A stretch of 26,413 nucleotides of DNA from Rodentolepis nana (taxonomy: Eukaryota > Platyhelminthes > Cestoda > Cyclophyllidea > Hymenolepididae), in contig UZAE01000317.1 in the NCBI GenBank assembly GCA_900617975.1, forward strand, positions 1 to 26,413. Reading direction: 5' to 3'. Under the pieces are notes generated by a model, which was given only the letters and a program-made list of their open reading frames with translations, was not told the DNA's origin and did no database searches. Shown in pieces: positions 1 through 8,459 of this stretch. Numbering within the stretch: position 1 is the first letter of the stretch; each line of letters starts with the position of its first letter. A program made the translations under genes and the position numbers.

Positions 1-92
1 TCTTGGCCAGTCGGGTATGTCGGAGATTGCCACTGTCCACCGTTTCTCTTTTGTTCGAGCTTTAATTTCGTTGCACCACGAGGTCTGGAATT

Positions 93-215
93 CTCTCCTG
101 ATTAAGGCCTTCATTGTGTCCTTGAATGTAATTCTCTCCTGATTAAGGCCATCATTGTGTGGAAAGACATTCTGGAATACTCTTCTGATTAAGGCCTTCA
201 TTGTGTGGAAAGACA
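93..215. repeat. Tandem repeat block A (3 copies)
   Basis: A segment beginning CTCTCCTGATTAAGGCC occurs at about 93, 134 and 180, with near-identical copies 41-46 bp apart. It lies inside the RNase H relic. Confidence 0.9.
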
Positions 216-220
216 TCGGA

Positions 221-303
221 CGGTCCATGCATTGCAAAATCGTAGTCCCCCTCTTAGCAAGCGGTCCATGCATTGTAATATCGTTGTCCCCTTCTTAGCA
301 AGT
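221..303. repeat. Tandem repeat block B (2 copies)
   Basis: A 41-bp unit starting CGGTCCATGCATTG is repeated at 221 and 262 with a few substitutions. On the minus strand it encodes the region just after the RNase H His motif. Confidence 0.9.
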
Positions 304-374
304 GTGTCAGCAAGCCCATGCCTTCAATGCCACAGTGACCAGGAATCCATTGTAGGACCAGTGTTTTGTTTTTC

Positions 375-690
375 GTCTCAGCAGCTCATAGAGTTTTCTA
401 CATTCCTTATCTCAGCTGTTTTCTGCAGCTGATAGAGTTTTCTACATTCCTTTATCTCATCAACAGCTGATAGAGGTTTCTACATTCGTTTATCTCAGCT
501 GTTTTGTTGAACCACTGTTTTGTTTTTCTCTCCCAGCAGCTCATAGCGTTTTCCACTGTTTTGTTTTTCGTCTCAGCAGCTCATAGAGTTTTCTACATTC
601 CTTTATCTCATGCAGCTTTCTCTCTCAGTAGCTGATAGAGTTTTTTACATTCGTATATCTCAGCTGTTTTGGGTATTATCTCAGCTGTTT
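375..690. repeat. Irregular tandem repeat block C (about 6 copies)
   Basis: Variants of AGCAGCTCATAGAGTTTTC recur about six times between 380 and 650, with associated TATCTCAGCTGTTTT and TGTTTTGTTTTTC segments. Spacing is irregular (about 35-75 bp), which implies nested rather than simple duplication. Confidence 0.85.
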
Positions 691-725
691 TGGGTGGCTC
701 TCTGTTTCAAATTGAGGTCTATTAT

Positions 726-955
726 GACTGTGAGTCCGAAAGTATCACCGCTTTGGTGTTTCCTGACTGTGAGTCCGAAAGTATCACCGCTTTGGTAAAC
801 CTGACTGTGAGTCCCAAAGTATCACCGCTTTGGTGAATTTAGCTTTTGGGTGTCTCTCTGTTTCCAATAGAGTCTATACTGCTTTGGTGAATTTCGTATC
901 GAGGCATCATAATTATCTCACCGCTTTGGTGAATTTCGTATCCAGGCAACATAAT
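726..955. repeat. Tandem repeat blocks D and E
   Basis: Block D is GACTGTGAGTCCGAAAGTAT, repeated at 726, 765 and 803. It runs into block E, where CGCTTTGGTGAATTTCGTAT-like units recur through about 955. Block D carries the RNase H VILSDSQ motif on the minus strand in each copy. Confidence 0.9.
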
Positions 956-974
956 TGTCATGGTGCTATCCTAA

Positions 975-1200
975 TGGCCTCTATTTCTCCTTCAAAAGCG
1001 GAATGTGCTCTCCTGCTGGCCTCTATTTCTCCTTCAAAAGCGGATCTATTATGTCCGTGCTCTCCTGATGGTCTCTCTTTCTCCTTCAAAAGCGGATCTA
1101 TTGTGTCCCGCTTCCTTGGCTTCTATTTCTCCTTCGAAAGCGGATCTATTGTGTCCCACTGTCTATTTCTCCTTCAAAAGCGGATCTATTATGTCCCGCT
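975..1200. repeat. Tandem repeat block F (5 copies)
   Basis: The unit CTATTTCTCCTTCAAAAGCG recurs near 981, 1023, 1074, 1123 and 1163, at intervals of about 40-50 bp. On the minus strand each copy carries the AFEGEI segment that holds the RNase H catalytic Glu. Confidence 0.9.
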
Positions 1201-1534
1201 GAAGAAGAGTTCAGAATAGACACCACACCAACGTTGCTCGATATTCTATGTAAGACCGATCAGTGAAGACTTGGAGCCATTGATGACCAGGATAGTTGAC
1301 ATTGATTGTCTCAAGTACCAGTGAGCCCAGGATAGTTGAGATTGTTAAAAAAGAACTAAAGTATGTTCTTATATATGAAAATACATGTAATATAATTAAA
1401 AAATTTGTGTGAATATCAAAATAGAGTATTTAAGTATTTGGTTCTTGTTAATTGGTGGAGCGCAGTTCAAATTAGTGCGGAAAATTTAGTTCTCTTGATT
1501 ATAGCTAGTTTCAAAATTTTGATGATTATGCTGC

Positions 1535-3519
1535 ATGGCAAGCCAAGAAAATATGAAGACCGTGAGTTTATCGAAAGTCCAGGGAAGAGACTCTCTAAAA
1601 AATGACATTTTCTTCTTTTCGAACGGAGATCAACCCATCATTAGTATTGTTCTCTTCTGTGGTGACTTACAGGTTAGCAAGAATCATTTATTTCTATTCA
1701 CTTGTAATTATGCGTTTCACTTCCTCTGATTTTTAAATGCCATATTTCTGTTTTATTATTTCGTTAGAATGAATCAGTTATTATGTCTGCACACAGCCAA
1801 TTCGGGAATCTTGCAGAAAAGTGGAGCTTCGAATCCGTTGCGAAACTCCTGCTTGACCGAGTCGGTTCAAACACTGGCGTTCAGTTGTGGATTATTCGAG
1901 CTTCTCGCTGGTCGCAAAATGCATTCGCTTTTTACGACAATTTTGTTCGTTACAATGCGGCTGGTGCACCCGACTATTCGGGAATCAATAATGTCGGCGG
2001 AACTTCATTTGCAGCTTGGCGCCACCTAGATGCTCTCATAACTAACGCGGTTTCTAGGGTTGAAGGCGCTTCAATTGGCGTTCCTTTTGCTGTTATTGGG
2101 TTCTCAAAGGGTTGCTCTGTTATGAACCAGCTCATCTATGAAATGGGTTTGTTTTACGATGAGCGAGAGTTTATTGAAGATCTACAAATTCCTTCCAGAC
2201 TGTCTTCCTTAACTTGGCTAGATTCTGGTCACAACGGCGTCAATCATCTCTGGCCAACTTGGACTGCACCTCTTGCTCGTCTCCGACATTTCTCATCTCT
2301 TCCCAAGTTGTTTATCTTTGCTACACCATATCAAGTAATCATTTTTTGGCTTATTACGAATTTTCATGCTAGCCTTTAACGTAGTCCGAATTTCGAACTG
2401 CTTTTGATTGATTCTCTCACTTTTGACACTTGGCCTCCGATTTTCAACAACTAAGCATTTACCATCTTTAAACCATCTAAACTAAATATCGATTCTCTTG
2501 TATCCCAGAGACCTCTATTATTATCTAACAGTTTAAATAGGGCTTCAATTTTAGGCAACTGGCTGTTTTATGTCATCAACGTTCACCACAGGATCTTCTT
2601 AGGTTAATGAACTTTGGACATTTTTAATTTGACCTATCAAAGTCGAGGTCATGTCAGACAGAGTTCGAATCTTGATTGTCCTCACCTTTGGGGATGGCTT
2701 TATTATCGTAGTGATATGTCCTGTCGTTCGTGTTCTAGTGTATTTGCGCCTATATTTCGAGCCGAGTCGGTCACTATTGGTATTGATTTTTGGTCATATA
2801 ATATTATAATAGTGGGGTGTGTGATAGACTTACCTCCATGTGGTGCACCCTGGGCAACGTATACTCATACGGCAAAAAAGTCTATTATTCGGCAGTTGAC
2901 ATCCGACTTCAAAACACCATCACCTCACTGTAAGTCATATTCGACTACTTTTACAGTACTCACCTCACCTTTTTCACTCTACCTTTGTGTCTGTCTCTTA
3001 CATTTTTGAAATACTCTTTTGTTCCCCCCCCCTCCCCCTCTCGACTTTTTTCACTTTGATGTTTCTTCTTCTCTGTGAAGCCTGAAGTTAACTAAAGGGC
3101 TTATGATAACTATCAAAATGCCTGCCATTTGATATAAATAAATAAATATTATAATAGTTATTGCTCATAATAGTTGCACATTATAGAAGAACCTTACTCG
3201 AGTGTAGGCCATACAAAGAACTGAACTAATCATTTTTGTATGTGATATGTTCATATTTGAGCATTAATCTTCCCTCTTATTTTAGCTTTGCAGTGGTAGA
3301 CCTTGGAACTTTCGTGATTTTAACACTTTCCTACACACGCTTCGGACATTTAGATTGCCTTTCTATTCGGACACTTTCTTTAATGGTGTCCATTGGCAAT
3401 GTCCACCCTCCGACGGGATCCAAATGCTTACTGACGTCAGTATTGAGGCGCATTTTGAAATTCTTGAGTGCTTTCCTATTCATCTTTGTATTTCACCGAA
3501 TTCTACTGATTTGCTATGA
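1535..3519 (+). CDS. C2orf69: C2orf69-family (UPF0565) serine-hydrolase-like protein, 3 exons
   Basis: Exons are 1535-1672, 1768-2334 and 3286-3519, all junctions phase 0 and GT-AG, giving 312 aa. Exon 1 ends with VLFCGDLQ, matching the family's VLYFPGDVQ strand. Exon 2 carries YDNFVRYNAAGAP, then the nucleophile-elbow-like GFSKG (Ser at about residue 159) followed by CSVMNQL, then TWLDSGHNG and ATPYQ. Exon 3 encodes the C-terminal part, with EAHFEILE in place of the family's ENHFRVHE. Human C2orf69 is 385 aa and mitochondrion-associated, with an alpha/beta-hydrolase-like fold; its loss causes a mitochondrial multisystem disease. This protein is shorter at the N-terminus and shows no clear targeting presequence. 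ATG 1535 is preceded in frame by a stop at 1523. Two upstream ATGs at 1522 and 1528 lie in another frame and could act as a uORF if they are in the mRNA. Substrate unknown. Confidence 0.85.
2800..3158 (+). mobile_element. SINE-like retroposon, copy 1 (with 14-bp TSD)
   Basis: The element runs from about 2814 (GGGGTGTGTGATAGACTTAC) to about 3144 and ends in an (AAAT)n tail. It is flanked by a perfect 14-bp direct repeat, AATATTATAATAGT, at 2800-2813 and 3145-3158, the mark of target-primed LINE-type insertion. It sits in intron 2 of the C2orf69 gene in the sense orientation. The interior has a C-rich run near 3023 and the conserved 3' end TATCAAAATGCCTGCCATTT. A frame of about 60 codons is open in this copy and in copies 2 and 4, but no known protein is recognised and no pol III box B is obvious. 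It may be a SINE or the 3' end of a LINE. Confidence 0.85.
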
Positions 3520-3683
3520 GTTTGTATGAAGTATTTTTATTACTTAGATGTGTAATTATGACTGTTTTTTGTTGTTACGGCTTGCTTTTTGGTGTTGTAA
3601 AGCTATATATCTTCATAATGCGGTCAGGTCCTCGTTGATTACTGTCTTACCAAGGATTCTTTGTACCTGTTTTAAATATTGCC

Positions 3684-3808
3684 GGGGTTTTCCAAAAGTC
3701 CGCCCATCCGAGTTGGCTCCCGCGGGCGGTTATTTGGTTTCAAAAAAATAGTTTCGTGAAATGGAATTTTTTCGTCTAACCGCCCCGGGCGGATTTTTTT
3801 AAAACCCC
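3684..3808. mobile_element. MITE-like or foldback element with 22-bp inverted termini
   Basis: The left end GGGGTTTTCCAAAAGTCCGC (3684-3705 in full) matches the reverse complement of the right end (3787-3808) at about 18 of 22 positions. A second inverted pair lies inside: GGGCGGTTA near 3723-3731 and TAACCGCCC near 3777-3785. The element is a GC-rich island of 125 bp in AT-rich sequence downstream of the C2orf69 stop. No transposase and no clear target duplication are seen. It could also be a stable RNA hairpin in the 3'UTR of C2orf69. Confidence 0.55.
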
Positions 3809-4232
3809 TATTATTATGAATTATTTTATAACAAGAATAGATTGTTTGTTTGGGAGATAATTGACACCTTAGGCATAAAACTTAAGCAGCCTTGTTTCAC
3901 AGTTATACAAGGTGGATACTTCAAATGACTAAGACCTTTCTTGGAAAACATTGGATGTCATGCACGTTGCGAAGCATCCTGATCTCACAAGTATATCCCA
4001 CAATTTTCTTTCCAGGTTCCGCTTTTGAGTTTGAAAATAATGTCGACATCTTTCTTGATTAACTTATCTCCAGTGCTTTTAGAAGTTTGGCTGCGCTATA
4101 TATAGAATTTGAACGCAGCTCAATACGTAGGTAGTTCTTGTTCCTCTTTCCTCCTTTTTGTCCCTCTTAGGTGTTCTCCCACTATTAAAATATTTATCTT
4201 ACAATAGTCTCGAAACTTAAATTATTTTGCCG

Positions 4233-4238
4233 AATAAA
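4233..4238 (+). terminator. Candidate poly(A) signal for C2orf69
   Basis: AATAAA about 0.7 kb after the stop codon is the first clear canonical hexamer on this strand. It faces the minus-strand signal at 4322-4327, so the two transcripts would end without overlapping. Confidence 0.45.
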
Positions 4239-4321
4239 GTAGGCACTAACCATTATGTACGTATATATTTTAAATATATATTTATTTATTTATTTAAAAT
4301 AAAATAGGGGTATAATAAATT

Positions 4322-4327
4322 TTTATT
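4322..4327 (-). terminator. Candidate poly(A) signal for the 565-aa gene
   Basis: AATAAA on the minus strand (TTTATT on plus) lies about 30 nt after the stop codon at 4357, which would give a very short 3'UTR. Confidence 0.6.
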
Positions 4328-4356
4328 TCGAAATGCAGCTAAAGTGATTCAAAGCT

Positions 4357-6124
4357 CTAAGTTTTATTTGCTTCGAGTTGTTCCTGAATTTTTTTCTCAT
4401 TGTTATAAGCTCGCAGTATTACCGTTGAAATGGAGTCTAACTCACCGAAGAATTGTACACCTTCCATCAGATACTTGAGGATCGCGTCAACTTGATGGTC
4501 CAAGCTCATTAGTTTTGAATGGATCATTTGGACGACGTTTTTTCTCGTTTTGATTTCCTCCGCTGCTGCTTCTAGGCCTCTAATTTCTACCCACTTGGGA
4601 GGTGCTTCACTAATAGACTTCCTTTGAATGGCTTTTATACGTTTCACTTGACGCGGTGAAGCGGTCAATGATTCATTACTACCAGTGCTAGCTAAAATAG
4701 CTCTTCTCGTTCGTTTGCCGTTGGAGACAGCTTTATCAACCCTAGGGCTACCATAATGTAAGTAAGATCTCTGTGATTTTCCTTCATATACTATTTCTTC
4801 TGGAATTTCAAATTTGTTAGAAGTTGGGTGTACAGGTTGGAAATTTGGTAATGTCCGCACTCCTATCTTAATTCTTCCTGTGGAAGAATTACAATCGATA
4901 TCAGAAATACGAATTGTCCTTGTGTTGACGAACAGTTTTTCTTCGGTCTCATTTGGATGGAATGGTTTATATGAGGGAGATGACGGAGGTGATTGGTAAT
5001 TAGACCCTTCGTTTTCCTCAAAATCACAAAATAAAATGTCTGATCCAATTGACTGGAAGGATAAGTCTGATTTTGGAGATAGAGTTTTGCTTTCACTGCT
5101 CGACATGGTCCCTCCAATTGAATCAAGTTCAGTGGGAGATTCCGTCTGAACTTCTAAACTGCTGGCTTTTGAGGAAATTTTTCCAGTTCCATTTTCTAAC
5201 GATTCCCATTCATCGCTGCTCGTTAAAAGGTTTGAATGCGGGGATTTAATATCGTTTGGTGAATTGCTTCCCTCACTTTCACTGACAGGTGAGGTGGTAC
5301 TAGGGTAAGGGTATACGATTCCCCCTCCATTTCCAGCTACCTTCACTCTAAAATTCTTGATTTCAGCTTCGTCTGAGGTATATAGATCCGTATATGCGCT
5401 GTTGTATATGATGTGAGTAGTATTCTCTGTTTCAGCTTTTCGAGTGGCTAATAGGGTTTCCGTCTTGGATAATTGATTCTCAGCAATCTCGAGGTATCTA
5501 GTTTCAAGTTCAGCGGCAGAAGGAGGAGTTAAGAAGTTACAAAATGGCACAATTTTATCCGCAATCAATTCAAACCATAACTGGAAGCAATCTGTGTGTT
5601 TTTCTGAGAAATTGCAAGATTTCGCATTCATTATTTCCCATAATAGTTCTTTTCCCTTCAAATCAGCGCATACGTCGACCTACATACACCTTTATCAAAT
5701 GATTAAAAATTACGAGACAATTATAGTAGGAACTTTCGAAAGCTGCAAGTTCCGTTGGAAAAGGGACTTTAAAATTATCGCAGAAGTATTGGATGATAGT
5801 AATCAGTTGTTGGAAAACATTTAGTGTATCTGGTTTGTGATCCTTGAAAAGATTTTGAGGTTCCATGCTTTCGTGCTCATTATCAGAAATCGTCCAAAGG
5901 AGAGCTTTGTTTAGATAGGGATCCTGTCAATGAAAGTTTAAACAAAAAGTTAAAATTACAGGTATACGCAGAAATATGTAAACGGTTTGGTCATCTAGTT
6001 GGAAGGCATATCCAGCATCATAATCTGAACGATGAATTAACTTTAATCTAGCCGCCTGATTGGAGGAAAGCGTCAAATGCAAGTATGTTGTACATAAATT
6101 GGCAGCCACTGATACTTTAACCAT
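4357..6124 (-). CDS. Unrecognised 565-aa protein, 3 coding exons
   Basis: Exons on the minus strand are 6124-5960, 5923-5690 and 5655-4357, all phase 0. They are separated by introns of 36 and 34 nt. ATG 6124 follows a likely 5'UTR intron (6171-6127, 45 nt). Reading back through that splice meets a stop before any other Met, which supports this start. Residues 1 to about 215 look globular and alpha-helical (QLDDQTVYIFLRIP, ALLWTISDNEHESMEP, CFQLWFELIADKIVPFCNF). Residues about 215-445 are Ser/Thr/Pro-rich and probably disordered. Basic clusters KRTRR and RQVKRIKAIQRK (about 445-480) could be a nuclear localisation signal. The last 80 residues are predicted helical or coiled coil. There are no membrane segments. 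I do not recognise the family and assign no function. The 1.3-kb open last exon and matched phases make it a confident gene. Confidence 0.8.
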
Positions 6125-6126
6125 CT

Positions 6127-6171
6127 CTGAAATTAGGCAAGTTGAAAATGAAAAGTGTGGCAGTAGCTTAC
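6127..6171 (-). other. Probable 45-nt 5'UTR intron of the 565-aa gene
   Basis: Donor TCA|GTAAGC at 6171-6170 and acceptor TTTCAG at 6127 bracket 45 nt just before ATG 6124. The upstream exon continues in frame without a Met and reaches a stop, so it is 5'UTR unless a further exon joins it. Confidence 0.6.
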
Positions 6172-6503
6172 TGATAACACAAATCACGTAAGCAAAGTTG
6201 ATCTCTACTCGAATGAATTTGAAGCAACGTCTACTTTTAAGTGATTGTCAATGTAAAGAAAAATAGACCATTGATGCATTCTATAGGTGGATACTTTATT
6301 TGGTCATTATGGTCTTGTAAAAAAAGTAGATGCGAAAGTTGGAACCGGGGTTTAAGAACTTTTGTTCTTTACTCAGGTCGTTGGTGGGTATTCTACTCGA
6401 CTGTTCCACATACCCCCCCTTCCATCACTACCACTAGTTGCCAATTATTCACGCTTTCATCGTCACCCTCAGCATCCTGGCAACCACCACTCCACCCTTT
6501 GTG
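6172..6503. other. Intergenic, 5' side of the 565-aa gene
   Basis: Upstream of the 5'UTR intron I see no coding exon with supported splice sites. There is a C-run near 6411-6419. This stretch presumably holds the promoter of the minus-strand gene. Confidence 0.4.
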
Positions 6504-6803
6504 TGTATTTAACATTTTTATCAAATGGCAGACGGTTTGCTGGGCATCAATAGCCCTTTAGCTGACTTTGGGCTTCACAGTGGGGAGGAACGATAATGAC
6601 AAAATGTCGAGAGGGAGAACAGAAGAGTGATTCACAGATGTAAAAGAGACCGACAGACATAAAGGAAGAGAAAAGGTAAGATGAGTACTGTGAAAGTGGT
6701 GGGTCAGCTGCTGGTTTATAGGCTTTTTTGCCGTATGAGAAAACGCTGCCCAGGATGCACCACGTGGAGTCAAGTCTATCGCACACCCCATGTATTTAAC
6801 ATT
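6504..6803 (-). mobile_element. SINE-like retroposon, copy 2 (with 13-bp TSD)
   Basis: The element occupies about 6517-6790 on the minus strand, starting TGGGGTGTGCGATAGACTT and ending GCCATTTGATAAA. It is bounded by a perfect 13-bp duplication, TGTATTTAACATT, at 6504-6516 and 6791-6803. It is about 275 bp, shorter than copies 1 and 4 through internal deletion and lack of the long (AAAT)n tail. The intact duplication suggests recent insertion. Confidence 0.88.
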
Positions 6804-7982
6804 GTGTACGTTATTAAGTTGAGGTCTCAATTCTTTAATTATGACTTCTCTTTGTCCCACATTTGTTAGTTCGAGACCCAGTTAGGTTATAGGAACCCTA
6901 CTCATGACCTACGTTAACCTATTTCTTTTATCGGCCTATCACAGTTGCCGGCCTCCATTATCTCAATTTAAACAGTACTAAGCCCTCAAAAAGTATCCTA
7001 CTTATTGACTCACGCTTCATTCTTCAATCTTACTACCCAATCCAACGGATCCCTTTCCGAACACAAATATTCTGCCACTGTCTTTGCCTTCTTCCTACCT
7101 TTTGCAAGTGGAGTTAATTGACCTGGATGGGATGATATTTGACCAGGTCTACCACCCTATTATGATTATTTCCAAGTTAAAAATCGCGTTTGTAATAGAT
7201 TTTCATCCACCTTTAACTCTTGTTGTTGATAGATAATGAATTTAGTTCATAAAACTACCATTGGTAGGTCGTTTATCATCTAGTAAATTGCACACTTTCA
7301 GAATAAATTCTACGATGCACTGCTTTAAAACGATCTCCAGATCCTAATTAATACACCATAGTCCACCCTTGCCATGTCATTGTCGCTTTTTCTCAATAAA
7401 ACTGAGGCTCTTCTCTGTCACCTGTCCTTCGTGTTACTGTTTGTACGTGAAAAATATCAACACACAATCCCCCCCCCCCGGTGGAACAATAATTAGCTCC
7501 TAAGGCGGGTGGATGATTAGTGAACGGATGGAACTGAAATATATGGAAGAGGAGAGTATTTTTTACCCTTCTTAAATAATTATGTTTCGCCTTAACAACC
7601 TTCTTATGCCATTAATGCAAATTCGGTAATTGCTTTTGTAACAATATCAGGTACTAACGTATAAACCGCAATCTCATAATTAGTTAGTAATCCTGTTTTT
7701 AAAAGCAAAATAGACCTTTCAACGCTTGCGTGGATATCAGGAGAGGAATCCACTCAAAGTGTCTTTTGAAGAGCTAAATTCCAGAAAGAAATTTGAGCAT
7801 GGAAGCCAAGGTGGTGTAGGGCTTAAGTGTAAAAGGTATAGACCTTCAATACCCATTAACCCGATTTCGTGGTTGGCTATCTCCTCTCCAATTTTTGTAC
7901 CATTTTAGCAACCCAGAATAAATAGATGTATAAGTCAATGAGTTATTGAATCAACCGGTGAAGGCTGTCTGGGTACTTATCG

Positions 7983-8021
<39 letters not shown>

Positions 8022-8459
8022 CATCGTCACCTCGATTTCAAAGCAGGCTAAACATAAATTGCGCTGGCAAAATGCATTATTGTCCTAAATCGATAAAAGT
8101 ATTTCGTGAGTTCTTGGAATGGCTATTCGATGTAGTGCTTTTTGCTAAAACTGTTGACACCTTATTTGTGAAAAAATGTAACACCGGGTCACTGAAGAAG
8201 TAAGCAACAGTGTCACTATATAATGTCATTACCATGACTCAAATAAAGGAGATTGGGCAAAAAGGAAACAGACATCATCCAACTCAAAAATGATCTGTTT
8301 TTAAGATAATAAAGGCATATACGAGGAATAAGCACAAATCCATTTGCCAAATCAACAAAAAACCTCGTTGATTGCTGACAGCTTCATTTTAAACACTAGC
8401 AAATCAATAAGTAAAGCGAAGGCACTTTATGCAATGGATTAAATCAAATTTTGTTTTAA
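6804..8459. other. Intergenic region between the 565-aa gene and Staufen
   Basis: No exon with a recognisable protein and matched splice sites was found on either strand. It contains a poly-C run near 7470 and a (TA)n microsatellite. A 60-codon open stretch at 7726-7908 has no family signature and was not called. Confidence 0.5.
7987..8017. repeat. (TA)n microsatellite
   Basis: About 15 uninterrupted TA dinucleotides. Confidence 0.97.

Larger units (their letters stand above)
1..1345 (-). mobile_element. Decayed retrotransposon RNase H domain, internally duplicated
   Basis: Read on the minus strand, broken frames give the hallmarks of a retrotransposon-type RNase H in the right order. FTDRS (first catalytic Asp) lies near 1255-1270. 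AFEGEIEAI (catalytic Glu) lies near 975-1000 and is repeated up to 1185. KAVILSDSQS (catalytic Asp) lies near 726-835, present three times. WIPGHCGIEG lies near 325-352, and an ADTLAKKGT-like segment near 290-312 is offset by a frame. Stops and frameshifts are frequent, so it is not functional. The first Asp and the His motif are about 0.9 kb apart, against roughly 0.3 kb expected for the family, because 25-50 bp segments have been duplicated in tandem along its length. It is probably the 3' part of a non-LTR element pol gene, but the clade cannot be named, and no reverse transcriptase is visible in the window. Its end lies about 190 bp upstream of the C2orf69 start codon. Confidence 0.75.

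Noticed and set aside
205..1219. Plus-strand open frames of 62-129 codons in the first 1.2 kb
   Set aside because: They are translations of tandem repeats in a relic whose recognisable coding sense (RNase H) is on the minus strand.
2614..3009. 131-codon plus-strand open frame
   Set aside because: Its second half is SINE-like copy 1 and it lies in the C2orf69 intron; no splice sites or family support it as a gene.
3787..3800. GC-rich palindrome followed by T-run, like a rho-independent terminator
   Set aside because: The context is eukaryotic; the palindrome is better explained as part of the foldback element at 3684-3808.
6558..6860. 100-codon minus-strand open frame
   Set aside because: It is almost entirely SINE-like copy 2 and stays open only because of the shared repeat frame.
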